From an uncultured Clostridia bacterium (lineage in GTDB: Bacteria; Bacillota; Clostridia; Oscillospirales; Acutalibacteraceae): a stretch of 64,000 nt of DNA. How positions within the stretch are numbered: position 1 is the first letter of the stretch; each line of letters starts with the position of its first letter. The notes beneath the pieces were generated by a model. It saw only the letters and a program-made list of their open reading frames with translations, searched no databases and had not been told where the DNA came from. The stretch spans positions 62,001 through 126,000 of the forward strand of contig CANQGT010000005.1 in NCBI GenBank assembly GCA_947623505.1. The letters are read 5' to 3'. The translations under genes and the position numbers were made by a program. Of this stretch, positions 44,345 to 53,427 are shown one piece after another.

Positions 44345-45205
44345 TTATTTTACAAATAATTCAACTATACCCGTTATGACCGCAAGCGCCGCCAAAGCGA
44401 AGTTATAGTAAGAAAAATACTTTAAATCAACATTGTTTATCAGCCATTTATACGCTCTGACGCAGAAAAATGAAACCGCGCCCGAAAGCACTACGGCGAT
44501 TATCCCCTCAAAAACCGTTACATATGTAACGCACCTTGCGATTTCGGAAATACCCGTTACAAGCAAAACGGGTACTGAAACGCTTACAAAAAAGCGAAAA
44601 GCGTGATTTCTGTTTGCCGAACAAATAACGGAAACGCAAATCACCGTTGCGCTTAACGAAAGCCCCGCAAGCGGCACCGAAACAAAAATCATTAAGGAAA
44701 GAGCAAGCACTGCGGTAAGGGTAAATCTTCCGCCCCGGCTATCTTTTTTCAAAACAAACGACGCAAGCAGAAGAAGCACGCCCGAAAAAAGGAAACAGAT
44801 ACCTTCGCTTATAAGATTACCGTCGGTTGAATATGAGTCGAGAAGCTGATAGAGATTAACCGACGCGCCGACGGGAATAAGATAAAAGAGCATAAAAGCA
44901 AACGGAATAAGCGTAAAAAACAAAAAATTACGCGAGTACGAGCCCTTTTTAATATCAAATGATTTATTTTTAATATCCTTGACAATGCCGACAGTTTCAT
45001 AAATATGCCTTGCGAAGACCTTATAAAACGCGGCGGCTATTCCTATCGCTATACCTATATGTATAAGCCCCGTAAGCTCCGAGACGGCGCCCGAATAACG
45101 GGAAGAAAGATCATGGAATATTGCTGAATGGCCGCTTTCCGAGACGGGAAGAATAAATGTTACCGCCTGAGCTATGGCCTGAAAAATCGCCGTTAAAAAC
45201 GACAC
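44345..45205 (-). CDS. UppP/BacA-like membrane protein lacking catalytic residues
   Basis: 286-residue protein with about eight membrane helices. The N-terminal [15 protein letters not shown] aligns with the undecaprenyl-diphosphatase motif (E/Q)GxTEFLPVSSSGH, but the second catalytic glutamate is phenylalanine; the second motif PGxSRS appears only as AGLSLSAT, losing the arginine. The fold is probably kept but phosphatase activity looks unlikely. The start is GTG at 45203-45205, with GGAGGTGA 6 bases upstream; an upstream TTG has no ribosome site. It sits between ftsK and tepA. Confidence 0.7.
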   Translation of the reverse strand: MSFLTAIFQAIAQAVTFILPVSESGHSAIFHDLSSRYSGAVSELTGLIHIGIAIGIAAAFYKVFARHIYETVGIVKDIKNKSFDIKKGSYSRNFLFFTLIPFAFMLFYLIPVGASVNLYQLLDSYSTDGNLISEGICFLFSGVLLLLASFVLKKDSRGGRFTLTAVLALSLMIFVSVPLAGLSLSATVICVSVICSANRNHAFRFFVSVSVPVLLVTGISEIARCVTYVTVFEGIIAVVLSGAVSFFCVRAYKWLINNVDLKYFSYYNFALAALAVITGIVELFVK

Positions 45206-45337
45206 GGTTTTCACCTCCGAACATAGACGCGTTATCAACGAAGTAGCCCTTTCGCAGATAGTCGTAAGGATTGCTTGAACGAACGGAATTATCGCATTTT
45301 ATTGAATTTTCGCAGAATGTTATATCAGACTCGCTGA

Positions 45338-46045
45338 TTATCGACCAGAACAATTCTTTTTGCCCTCCTCGATAACCGAGTTTAAATAATCCAAAGCGTT
45401 TGAAAGACCGCCGAGCTCGTCAATAAGCCCGCAACGAACCGCTCCGTCGCCGTCAAGCACGGTACCCACGTCCATAATAAGCTCGCCCGTTTTCATCATA
45501 AGATTTCTGAAATCCTCGGCGGAAATATTTGAATTGCACTCAACAAAATTTACAATTCTGTCCTGCATTTTTTCAAAGTAAGAAAGAGTTTGCGGAACGC
45601 CGAGCACAAGACCGTTGAGCCTTACGGGGTGAACCGTCATAGTCGCGCTCGGAACGATAAAGCTTCGGCGGCAGGAAACCGCCAGCGGAACGCCTATCGA
45701 ATGGCCTCCGCCGAGCACCAAAGACGCGGTAGGGGTTTTCATTGTTGAGAGAAGCTCCGCTATTGCGAGACCCGCCTCAACGTCGCCGCCAACGGTGTTC
45801 AGAATTATCAAAAGCCCCTCTATCTCTCTGCTCTCCTCTATCGCCACAAGCTGAGGAATAACGTGCTCATACTTTGTTGTTTTATTTTGGCTTGGCAGAA
45901 TATAATGCCCCTCGATTTGGCCGATAATGGTCAGGCAATGAATAAAATGACCGTTTTTCTGAACGGTTATCGAGCCTGTTTCAAAATCGTTTTCGGGCTC
46001 TGTCTCCATATTTTGGCCTTCGGATCGGTTTTCACACTCGGACAT
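45338..46045 (-). CDS. tepA: ClpP-like translocation-enhancing protease TepA
   Basis: 235-residue member of the ClpP/crotonase fold, TepA (YmfB) subgroup. [35 protein letters not shown] near 38-70 and [22 protein letters not shown] near 78 match it closely; the serine nucleophile region reads [18 protein letters not shown] near 110. B. subtilis TepA helps protein export and spore formation. In Firmicutes it adjoins ftsK/spoIIIE, as here, though one UppP-like gene intervenes. The ATG is preceded by AAAGGTTG. Confidence 0.9.
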   Translation of the reverse strand: MSECENRSEGQNMETEPENDFETGSITVQKNGHFIHCLTIIGQIEGHYILPSQNKTTKYEHVIPQLVAIEESREIEGLLIILNTVGGDVEAGLAIAELLSTMKTPTASLVLGGGHSIGVPLAVSCRRSFIVPSATMTVHPVRLNGLVLGVPQTLSYFEKMQDRIVNFVECNSNISAEDFRNLMMKTGELIMDVGTVLDGDGAVRCGLIDELGGLSNALDYLNSVIEEGKKNCSGR

Positions 46046-46106
46046 AATATCGCAACCTTTCCTGCTTATTATGCCCTGAATTATTCATTTAATTATAGCA
46101 CATAGA

Positions 46107-46126
46107 TATTGTAAATTTCAACAATA
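46107..46126. promoter_or_regulatory. Palindrome in the tepA-aconitase intergenic region
   Basis: TATTGT and ACAATA flank 8 bases, a 20-base symmetric site in the divergent gap (46046-46247). It resembles a redox or Fur-type operator but its half-site spacing does not match Rex. Confidence 0.35.
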
Positions 46127-46181
46127 TTTATTATATATTGCGCGTTTCTTAATTTCAATTTACAAATATAAGGAGCAAACA

Positions 46182-46210
46182 TTGACAATAGATAAACAAT
46201 GTTATAAAAT
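46182..46210 (+). promoter_or_regulatory. Candidate aconitase operon promoter
   Basis: TTGACA (46182-46187), 17-base spacer, TAAAAT (46205-46210). The predicted start at about 46217 falls in the candidate Rex site, and the leader ends in CGGAGG before the ATG at 46248. Confidence 0.65.
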
Positions 46211-46213
46211 ATT

Positions 46214-46231
46214 TTTGCAATCTTTTAACAA
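46214..46231. promoter_or_regulatory. Candidate Rex operator at the aconitase operon start
   Basis: TTTGCAA-TCTT-TTAACAA has a perfect right half-site and a 4/7 left half-site of the clostridial Rex consensus TTGTTAA-N4-TTAACAA. It covers the predicted transcription start of an operon whose third gene is rex. Confidence 0.4.
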
Positions 46232-46247
46232 ACACGGAGGAAAAAAT

Positions 46248-48200
46248 ATGGGTTTGACACTTGCGCAAAAGCTCATAAAGGCCCATCTTGTTGACGGCGA
46301 AATGAAAGTCGGCACCGAAATCGGCCTTAGAATCGACCAGACCTTAACTCAGGACGCCACGGGAACTATGGCGTATCTTGAATTTGAGGCTATGGGCATA
46401 GACAGAGTAAAGACCGAAAAAAGCGTTGCGTACATAGACCACAATACGTTACAGACGGGCTTTGAAAACGCGGACGATCACCGTTACATTCAGACGGTCA
46501 CAAAAAAGCACGGAATTTACTTTTCAAGGCCGGGCAACGGCATTTGCCATCAGGTTCACCTTGAAAGGTTCGGTATTCCCGGCAAAACTCTTATAGGATC
46601 CGACAGCCACACTCCCACGGGCGGCGGAATAGGAATGCTTGCCATCGGCGCGGGCGGCCTTGACGTTGCCGTTGCAATGGGAGGCGGCGCATACTATATT
46701 CCGATGCCGAAGATGACGAGGATAAATCTTCACGGCTGCCTAAAACCGTGGGTATCTGCAAAGGATATAATCCTCAAGGTTCTTGAAATTATGAGCGTCA
46801 AAGGCGGCGTCGGCAAAATCATTGAATACGGAGGAGACGGCATAAAATCTCTTTCCGTTCCCGAAAGAGCTACTATAACGAATATGGGCGCGGAACTCGG
46901 AGCCACCACCTCGATTTTCCCCTCCGACGAAATAACTCTCGCTTTTTTGAAAGCGCAGGGGCGCGAAAAAGACTGGACGGAGATATTGCCCGACGAAGAC
47001 GCGGTTTATGACGAGATTATAAATATCGATCTCGGCGAGCTTGTTCCGATGGCGGCTTGCCCCCATATGCCGGACAAGGTCAAAACAGCGGAAGAAATAG
47101 GAAAAATCAAGGTGGATCAGGTCGCTATCGGTTCATGCACAAACTCATCGTTCGTTGATATGATGAAGGTTGCGCGTATACTGAAAGGCAAAACGGTTGC
47201 GCCGAATGTTTCGCTTTGTATTGCGCCGGGTTCAAAACAGGTGCTCAATATGCTGGCGCTCAACGGCGCGCTTTCCGATATGATAAGTGCCGGAGCGAGA
47301 ATACTTGAATCCGCCTGCGGCCCCTGCATCGGTATGGGCCAAAGCCCCAATTCCGGCGGCGTTTCCCTGCGCACATTCAACAGAAATTTCGAGGGCAGAA
47401 GCGGAACGAAAGACGCGGGCATTTACCTTGTTTCACCCGAAGTTGCCGCGGCTTCGGCGCTTACGGGTTATCTCACCGACCCGCGTGAGCTTGGTGAAGC
47501 TCCCGAAGCGGCGATGCCTGAAAAATTCATTATAAACGACAATATGATAGAGCCTCCCGCTTCTCCCGAAGAGGCCGAGAGCGTTGAGGTAGTGCGCGGT
47601 CCGAACATCAAGCCTTTCCCGAAAACACAACCGCTTCCCGACGAAATCACCGCAAAGGCCGTGCTCAAGGTGGGCGACAATATAACCACCGACCATATTA
47701 TGCCCGCGGGAGCGAAGATACTCCCCTACCGTTCAAACATTCCGCACCTTTCGCAATATTGCTTTGCAGTTTGCGACGAAAGCTTTCCCGAAAGAATTAA
47801 ATCCGAGGGAAAGGGCTTCATCATAGGCGGCTCAAACTACGGGCAGGGCTCAAGCCGCGAGCACGCGGCGCTTGTTCCCCTTTATCTCGGTGTAAAGGCG
47901 GTTATCACAAAGAGCTTTGCGCGTATCCACGCGGCAAATCTTGTAAACGCGGGAATACTTCCTTTCACGTTTAAAAACGAAGAGGATTACGATAAGATAA
48001 ATCAAATGGATGAGCTTTCTCTGCCTAACATAAGGGAACGCATCGAAAACAACGAACCCGTTGTGCTTAAAAACCTGACCTCAGGCGAGGAATACGAGCT
48101 TGTTTCCTCGCATCTTTCGGAGCGCCAGAGAAAAATGCTCCTTTGCGGAGGACTGCTCGACTACACAAGAGAAATAACTAACAAACCGAAAGGACTGTAA
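46248..48200 (+). CDS. Aconitate hydratase (fused large/small-domain clostridial form)
   Basis: 650-residue [4Fe-4S] enzyme interconverting citrate and isocitrate. Cluster cysteines lie in GSCTNSSFVDM near 307 and CGPCIGMG near 373; IGSDSHTPTGGG near 118 binds substrate; the C-terminal swivel domain has GSNYGQGSSREHAALVP near 545. The length is that of the shorter IPMI-like bacterial form. ATG 46248 with GGAGG replaces an earlier in-frame start. It leads an operon with icd and rex, the oxidative branch from citrate to 2-oxoglutarate, probably for glutamate supply. Confidence 0.92.
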   Translation: MGLTLAQKLIKAHLVDGEMKVGTEIGLRIDQTLTQDATGTMAYLEFEAMGIDRVKTEKSVAYIDHNTLQTGFENADDHRYIQTVTKKHGIYFSRPGNGICHQVHLERFGIPGKTLIGSDSHTPTGGGIGMLAIGAGGLDVAVAMGGGAYYIPMPKMTRINLHGCLKPWVSAKDIILKVLEIMSVKGGVGKIIEYGGDGIKSLSVPERATITNMGAELGATTSIFPSDEITLAFLKAQGREKDWTEILPDEDAVYDEIINIDLGELVPMAACPHMPDKVKTAEEIGKIKVDQVAIGSCTNSSFVDMMKVARILKGKTVAPNVSLCIAPGSKQVLNMLALNGALSDMISAGARILESACGPCIGMGQSPNSGGVSLRTFNRNFEGRSGTKDAGIYLVSPEVAAASALTGYLTDPRELGEAPEAAMPEKFIINDNMIEPPASPEEAESVEVVRGPNIKPFPKTQPLPDEITAKAVLKVGDNITTDHIMPAGAKILPYRSNIPHLSQYCFAVCDESFPERIKSEGKGFIIGGSNYGQGSSREHAALVPLYLGVKAVITKSFARIHAANLVNAGILPFTFKNEEDYDKINQMDELSLPNIRERIENNEPVVLKNLTSGEEYELVSSHLSERQRKMLLCGGLLDYTREITNKPKGL

Positions 48201-48203
48201 ATT

Positions 48204-49385
48204 ATGCTTAACGAAAAAGAAAACGCCGCGATCGACGAGGCGGTCATAAAATTCCGCTCGCTTATGGAAAGTCAGCTTGAAAGGGCAAAAAGAATTAAGG
48301 AAGATAAAGAATTTCTTGATTTTGACAAGCTGGACACTATCGTAATAGGCATTTGCGGCGGCGACGGTATCGGTCCGATAATCACCAAGGAAAGCGAAAG
48401 AGTGCTTGCGTTTCTGCTTAAAGACGAGGTGGCAAGCGGCAAGGTTCAATTTAAGGAAATAGACGGGCTTACGATAGAAAACAGAGCCGCGTGCCTTAAA
48501 GCTATCCCCGACGATGTGCTTGAAGAATTGAAGAAATGCCACGTTATCCTTAAAGGCCCCACAACAACACCGAGGCAGGGCGACGGCTGGCCGAATGTTG
48601 AATCAGCCAACGTGGCTATGCGAAAAGAACTTGATCTTTTCGCCAATATGCGCCCCGTCAGAGTTGCCGATCAGGGCATCGACTGGACTTTCTTCCGTGA
48701 AAACACCGAGGGCGGTTATGCCGTAGGCTCTCACGGCGTAAATATCACCGATGATCTTGCCGTTGACTTTACCGTTGCTTCACAGGAGGGCTGCGACAGA
48801 ATTGCCCGCCTTGCGTATGAATACGCGAAAAAGAACAAAAAGGGAAAGGTATCCATAATCACCAAGGCAAATATCATAAAAACAACGGACGGAAAATTCC
48901 TTAACACCGCAAAGAAAATCGGAGAGGAATACCCCGATATAGTTACGGACGACTGGTATATTGACATCACCACCGCCAAGCTTATAGACCCGATGAGAAG
49001 AAAGGACTTCAAGGTGTTTGTTCTGCCGAATCTCTACGGTGACATCATAACCGACGAAGCGGCGGAATTTCAGGGAGGAGTCGGCACGGCGGGTTCGGCA
49101 AACATAGGCAAGCATTACGCTATGTTTGAGGCTATTCACGGCTCGGCGCCGAGAATGATCGCCGAGGGCAGAGGTAAGTACGCCGATCCGTGCAGTATGC
49201 TTCGCGCGTCCGTTATGCTGCTTTCGCACATAGGTTATCAGGATAAGGCAAACGCGCTTGAGGCGGCGCTCGACAAATGTATGTTTGAAGAGAAAAAGCT
49301 TGTTATCACCGGCAGGGACACGGGCTGCACATGCAGTGAATTCGGCGATTATGTTATGGAAACGATCACTGAAATGACTAAATGA
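48204..49385 (+). CDS. icd: Isocitrate dehydrogenase (isocitrate/isopropylmalate dehydrogenase family)
   Basis: 393-residue oxidoreductase. GGDGIGP near 51 opens the Rossmann-like fold, FANMRPVRV and FFRENTEGGYAVGSHG near 150-180 bind substrate, TKANIIKTTDGKF near 224, and NLYGDIITDEAAEFQGGVG near 275 contains the metal aspartates. Family context next to aconitase supports isocitrate rather than isopropylmalate; cofactor choice (NAD or NADP) is not obvious. The start lies 3 bases after the aconitase stop. Confidence 0.9.
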   Translation: MLNEKENAAIDEAVIKFRSLMESQLERAKRIKEDKEFLDFDKLDTIVIGICGGDGIGPIITKESERVLAFLLKDEVASGKVQFKEIDGLTIENRAACLKAIPDDVLEELKKCHVILKGPTTTPRQGDGWPNVESANVAMRKELDLFANMRPVRVADQGIDWTFFRENTEGGYAVGSHGVNITDDLAVDFTVASQEGCDRIARLAYEYAKKNKKGKVSIITKANIIKTTDGKFLNTAKKIGEEYPDIVTDDWYIDITTAKLIDPMRRKDFKVFVLPNLYGDIITDEAAEFQGGVGTAGSANIGKHYAMFEAIHGSAPRMIAEGRGKYADPCSMLRASVMLLSHIGYQDKANALEAALDKCMFEEKKLVITGRDTGCTCSEFGDYVMETITEMTK

Positions 49386-49435
49386 TATTCTGACAGACAC
49401 ATAATACCGCTTTATTATTCAGAGAGGAAGAGAGT

Positions 49436-50089
49436 ATGGATAAAAAAGAAGACATATCCATTTCCGTCATAAAAAGACTGCCGCGCTATTACCGCTTTCT
49501 GCTGCACCTTAAAGAAAACGGTATCGTCAGAATAAGCTCCAAGGAGCTTGCGGACAAAATGGGGCTCACCGCCTCGCAGATACGCCACGATTTTAATTGC
49601 TTCGGCGGCTTCGGTCAACAGGGCTACGGCTACAATGTACCTGAACTCTACGGCAAAATAGGCGAAATTTTGGGCGTAAATACCGAGAGAAAAACGATTG
49701 TGATAGGCGCTGGAAATCTCGGCAAAGCGGTATGCAATAAAATATCCGCCACAAACAGCGGATTTAAAATCATCGGAATTTTTGACAAAAACGAGGCTAT
49801 CTGCGGAAATATGATTAAAGGCATACCCGTTCGGAGCATAGATTATATCGAAAATTTCTGCATAGACAACAAGCCCGTCTGCGCCGTTGTGTGCATTCCG
49901 TCAAACGATATGAAAGAATTAACCGATATTCTGATAAAGCTTGGAATAAACAGCTTTTGGAATTTCAGCAATTATGATATCGCAATGGCGCATCCCGAAG
50001 TGTTTGTTGAAAACGTTCATCTGACTGACAGCCTTATGACGCTCGGCTATCTTACTGCCGAAAATCCAAAAAACAGTACGGGGGATTGA
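49436..50089 (+). CDS. rex: Redox-sensing transcriptional repressor Rex
   Basis: 217-residue dimeric repressor that senses the NADH/NAD ratio. The N-terminal winged helix contains LPRYYRFLLHLKENGIVRISSKELADKMGLTASQIRHDFNCFGGFG; the C-terminal Rossmann domain has VIGAGNLGKAVCNKI near 85, and FDKNEAICG follows. Rex usually controls fermentation and hydrogenase genes. Here it lies 50 bases after icd on the same strand, so control of its own operon is likely; a candidate operator lies at 46214. Confidence 0.95.
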   Translation: MDKKEDISISVIKRLPRYYRFLLHLKENGIVRISSKELADKMGLTASQIRHDFNCFGGFGQQGYGYNVPELYGKIGEILGVNTERKTIVIGAGNLGKAVCNKISATNSGFKIIGIFDKNEAICGNMIKGIPVRSIDYIENFCIDNKPVCAVVCIPSNDMKELTDILIKLGINSFWNFSNYDIAMAHPEVFVENVHLTDSLMTLGYLTAENPKNSTGD

Positions 50090-50093
50090 GAAA

Positions 50094-50786
50094 GTGGTAA
50101 GAATCAGCACAAAAGAAGTGATAGACGTCTTGCCATACGGTGAAGACAAGGCAATCGTCGTTGAAAAAAAGCCGATAGCGATGACAACAAAGTTCAAAGC
50201 GGCTTACAGCGTTGTTGATTTCAACAAGAAAACGAAAGAGGTTTTAACGAAAAACGCTTATCTGCTGAAAAAATTCGGCCCGTCGTTTAAGGAAATAAGC
50301 GAAACTATACCGAATTTCGTTCAATGCGACGCAGGAATTTTATACGACAGACGCGTTCTTGTAATTTACCCCAACGGCGAGGCAGGAATATTTGACCGTG
50401 AGGGCAATCTTTCCTGGAGCGGTTATTTTCAATACCACGGCAAAACGGTTTACCGGCTTGCGCTGGACGGAAAATATTTTTGGTCAATTTGCCCGGGAGA
50501 GGGCTGTGTTATTCGCTATTCCTGCCAAACCATGCAGGTCGATCTGAGAATAGGCGGAAAAGACGCGCAGACTTTTGTAAATCCCACTCACATTTCCGCC
50601 GACGGGCAAAACATATATGTTTGTTCACATTCAAACAAGGTGAGAAAAATCGACGGAGTAAACTTCACCGTCAGTGATTATCTGAGATTTGACGAGCCTG
50701 TTTACGAATATCACCGTTTCGGTAATTTTTCCGTGGCTGTACTTGCCGGCGGAACTTATTTGATGAAAGAGGAAACGCAGAGTTGA
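50094..50786 (+). CDS. Unrecognised protein after rex, beta-propeller-like
   Basis: 230-residue soluble protein with no family recognised. It is rich in short beta strands separated by turns: GILYDRRVLVIYPNGEAGIFDREGNLSW, GKTVYRLALDGKYFWSICPGEGCVIRY, THISADGQNIYVCSHSNKVRKI, a cadence resembling incomplete beta-propeller blades. No signal peptide or metal motif. It starts with GTG 4 bases after the rex stop behind GGGGGATT, so it is coupled to rex and may be a conserved clostridial partner. It could simply read a ligand or protein; function is not assigned. Confidence 0.6.
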   Translation: MVRISTKEVIDVLPYGEDKAIVVEKKPIAMTTKFKAAYSVVDFNKKTKEVLTKNAYLLKKFGPSFKEISETIPNFVQCDAGILYDRRVLVIYPNGEAGIFDREGNLSWSGYFQYHGKTVYRLALDGKYFWSICPGEGCVIRYSCQTMQVDLRIGGKDAQTFVNPTHISADGQNIYVCSHSNKVRKIDGVNFTVSDYLRFDEPVYEYHRFGNFSVAVLAGGTYLMKEETQS

Positions 50787-50796
50787 CTTTATATGC

Positions 50797-50831
50797 AAAA
50801 GGCGCTGGGCGATTAGCCCAACGCCTTTTTT
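50797..50831. terminator. Convergent bidirectional terminator
   Basis: AAAAGGCG-TGGGC pairs with GCCCA-CGCCTTTTTT (one bulge) around GATTA, between the post-rex gene and the convergent 5'-nucleotidase. Confidence 0.85.
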
Positions 50832-50849
50832 ATCCGTTAGAAGCGCATT

Positions 50850-53258
50850 TTATGCTCGCTCGCCCGACTTTCTTTTACGAATCAAAACGCAGGCTCCGGC
50901 AAGCAGAATTGAAGCGAAAAATGCGGACACGGCAATATAAGCCGCGGTCTCGCCCGCTCCTGTTTCGGGAGAAGTGCCCTCCCCTGCCTCGGGCTTTTTC
51001 GATTGCTCGGTTTCATCATTCGGTTTAACGCCCGGTTTTGTTTGTTCGCTTTCACCCGGTTTTTCCTGTTCGGTCTCGGTAGGCTTTATTCCCGCCATAT
51101 AATTATCGAGAGCAGTCAAAAATTCGGAATACAGCGCGTCGGCTTCATCCTCAGACTTAACATTCTCAAGCTTTGCGAGGACTTCATCGGTAAGAACCTT
51201 GAGCCCCTCAATATATCCCTGCTTATCTTCATCGCTTAAATCGGTGCGCTGTAAAATCGTATTTTCCGCTTCAACAACATCCTGTGCGATTGCGGCAATG
51301 ATTTTCTGCGTTGCAAGCTCGGGTTCGTTTACGTTATTTTCATCAACAAGAAATCCAAGTCTGTAATAACCCTCTTTGGTCGTTACGGTGCCCGAACCCG
51401 AATAATTGTTGACATATACGGGCTGACCATCCGAAGACTGCTTTAAGAAAAGCGTGTGCGGCCCTTTGGGAAGCTCAACGGTAATGCATCCGTCGGCATT
51501 TGTAATATACCACGAGTAATCCCCGCCGTCTATGCTTAGATCGACGCATACGTTTGCAAGCGCGCCGCCGTCCTCTTTATCGGAAATAACGGGAACCGAA
51601 ACGGTGTAATATTCGGGCGACTTATCGTTAGCGATAAGTATTCTGTTTTTAATATTCGGATAATTCAGCGGCTTACCGTCCGCGGTAAGGGAAAGGATAT
51701 AATCCATAACGATCTGATCCTCTCCGCCAAGCTCGCCGAGCTTTTCGGCGCCAAGCGAAATAAACGAAGAAGAAACGTAGCTGTTTGTAACAAGCATAAG
51801 TTCGGTTGTCTCGTCGGCGCGGTCGAGAGCCGTGCCGTTATCAAGAATCACTTCGGTTACCTTTGAGCCGCTTTGAGCCGCGGGATCATAGGTGTAAGTT
51901 AAACCGCTCACCTGCATAAAGCTGCCGCTTACCCTCTCGCGCACGATAAGGCCGGTTTCGTCCTGCCCCGATGAGGTCAAGCCCGATTCAAGCGCCATAT
52001 AGAGCTGAGACGGCGTTATTTTCACAACGTCTACCATATTTCCGTGGTTAAACGCGTTCAGAAGATCGCCCTTAGTAACTTTGCCCGCCGGCAGAGCGGA
52101 CGAAATGCCGCCGCCGTTTTCGAGAGCGACAACAGGCATATCATAGCCGTTTTGCTCCGCGAAGATACCTGCGAAATCCGAAAAGGCGTCTGTAACAAAA
52201 TCGCCGTAGGTAGTTTCAACTATTCTTGATTCGGCATAGTCCCAGTAGATATATCCGCCCCAAAGAGGCGTGGAATTAACGCAAAGCTCCTGACCGAGAA
52301 TTTCTGACTGAGCGGCGTTTGCTTTATCAAAAGCGGCTCGAACATTCGCAGCCGCGTCGTTGCCCGCCTGCGTAAGAGGATAACTCATGGCGGCATCGTA
52401 ATCAATAAGCGAACCGTCGGCAGTTACACCGCCGTTTTCAAAAGTAAGTTCGATTTGACCGAGGGCGGTAAAGTTCGTTCCTGTCTGAATAACGGGAACC
52501 GAATGATTGCCGCGTACATAATCGCTCTGCTCAACGGTGTGGCTATGGCCGTCAACAACCGCCGCTATACTCGAAATTTCGGAATCGGAAAGCGCGTTGA
52601 GAAGATCGACGCTCGTGTTTTCAACCGCAGCGGAATTATCGCCCATATGCGTTATAAGAACGATTGCGTCAACTGTATCTGATATTTCGGCTATCTGCTC
52701 CTTCGCGGCTTTTATCTCATCAAGAAATTCAACGCCCGCAAGCTTTGACGGATTTGTTGACGACGCGGTGCTTACGGTCGTAAGTCCGATAAAGCCGATA
52801 GTTTTTCCGCCCGCCTCAACAACGGTATGGCCGTCAAGCATCGGTTCGCCGTTAAGCATAACGTTTGCTCCGAGGATAGGAAAATCCGCCGCTTTCACAT
52901 TTGAAAGCAGTCTGTCGCTTCCGTAATCGAACTCGTGGTTTCCTGCCGCCATAGCGTCGTAACCCGCGGCATTCATAACATTTATAACAACCTCGCCCTG
53001 CGAAACGGTGGCGAAAGACGCGCCCTGAGTAGCGTCGCCCGCGTCAACAAGCAGCGCGTTGGGCGTTGAAGCCTTTATCGCCGCCGCCTGCTCAAGACCT
53101 ATGGCCGTTTCGCTTCCGTTGACCGTTCCGTGAATATCATTTGTGGTAAACACGGTGACGGTTACCGCCCCGTCTGCCGCAAGCGCCTGAAGCGGAGCCG
53201 CTGAAAACGCAAGAAACAAGGCAAGCAGCAAAGGCATTATCTTTTTCTTAAAGCGCAT
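50850..53258 (-). CDS. Secreted 5'-nucleotidase / metallophosphatase with sortase-type anchor
   Basis: 802-residue cell-surface enzyme. A signal peptide (about 1-28) is followed by a calcineurin-like domain with TTNDIHG, DAGDATQG, GNHEFDYG, ITHMGDN and DGHSHT, then the 5'-nucleotidase C-terminal domain (ENGGGISSALPAG). A helical linker and a proline/glutamate-rich stretch lead to SPETG, a hydrophobic helix and IRKRK, a sortase signal of the SPxTG type known for clostridial sortase B. It releases nucleosides from nucleotides outside the cell, which could feed nucleoside uptake. Start ATG 53256-53258 has GGAGTGA. Confidence 0.9.
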   Translation of the reverse strand: MRFKKKIMPLLLALFLAFSAAPLQALAADGAVTVTVFTTNDIHGTVNGSETAIGLEQAAAIKASTPNALLVDAGDATQGASFATVSQGEVVINVMNAAGYDAMAAGNHEFDYGSDRLLSNVKAADFPILGANVMLNGEPMLDGHTVVEAGGKTIGFIGLTTVSTASSTNPSKLAGVEFLDEIKAAKEQIAEISDTVDAIVLITHMGDNSAAVENTSVDLLNALSDSEISSIAAVVDGHSHTVEQSDYVRGNHSVPVIQTGTNFTALGQIELTFENGGVTADGSLIDYDAAMSYPLTQAGNDAAANVRAAFDKANAAQSEILGQELCVNSTPLWGGYIYWDYAESRIVETTYGDFVTDAFSDFAGIFAEQNGYDMPVVALENGGGISSALPAGKVTKGDLLNAFNHGNMVDVVKITPSQLYMALESGLTSSGQDETGLIVRERVSGSFMQVSGLTYTYDPAAQSGSKVTEVILDNGTALDRADETTELMLVTNSYVSSSFISLGAEKLGELGGEDQIVMDYILSLTADGKPLNYPNIKNRILIANDKSPEYYTVSVPVISDKEDGGALANVCVDLSIDGGDYSWYITNADGCITVELPKGPHTLFLKQSSDGQPVYVNNYSGSGTVTTKEGYYRLGFLVDENNVNEPELATQKIIAAIAQDVVEAENTILQRTDLSDEDKQGYIEGLKVLTDEVLAKLENVKSEDEADALYSEFLTALDNYMAGIKPTETEQEKPGESEQTKPGVKPNDETEQSKKPEAGEGTSPETGAGETAAYIAVSAFFASILLAGACVLIRKRKSGERA

Positions 53259-53289
53259 AAAAATCACTCCTATATTTATTTTCCAATAA

Positions 53290-53318
53290 ATAATATCACC
53301 GGAAAATTAAAATGTAAA
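53290..53318 (-). promoter_or_regulatory. Candidate promoter of the 5'-nucleotidase
   Basis: On the minus strand TTTACA (53313-53318), a 17-base spacer and TATTAT (53290-53295), about 30 bases before the ATG. Confidence 0.6.
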
Positions 53319-53427
53319 GACATTTTGAAAATTAGCTTTTATCATTTTGGGCATATTTTTAAATTGATTTTCAAGGAATTAAAATACGCGCCGATTTTGA
53401 CAAATTCTTTACTTTTTATATAGATTT

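Noticed and set aside
45206-45353. Short minus-strand reading frame between tepA and the UppP-like gene
   Set aside because: Open frame begins only with TTG inside tepA, lacks a ribosome site and overlaps the UppP-like start; no family recognised.
46107-46126. Rex assignment for the TATTGT-N8-ACAATA palindrome
   Set aside because: Half-site spacing differs from the 18-base Rex consensus; kept only as an unassigned palindrome.
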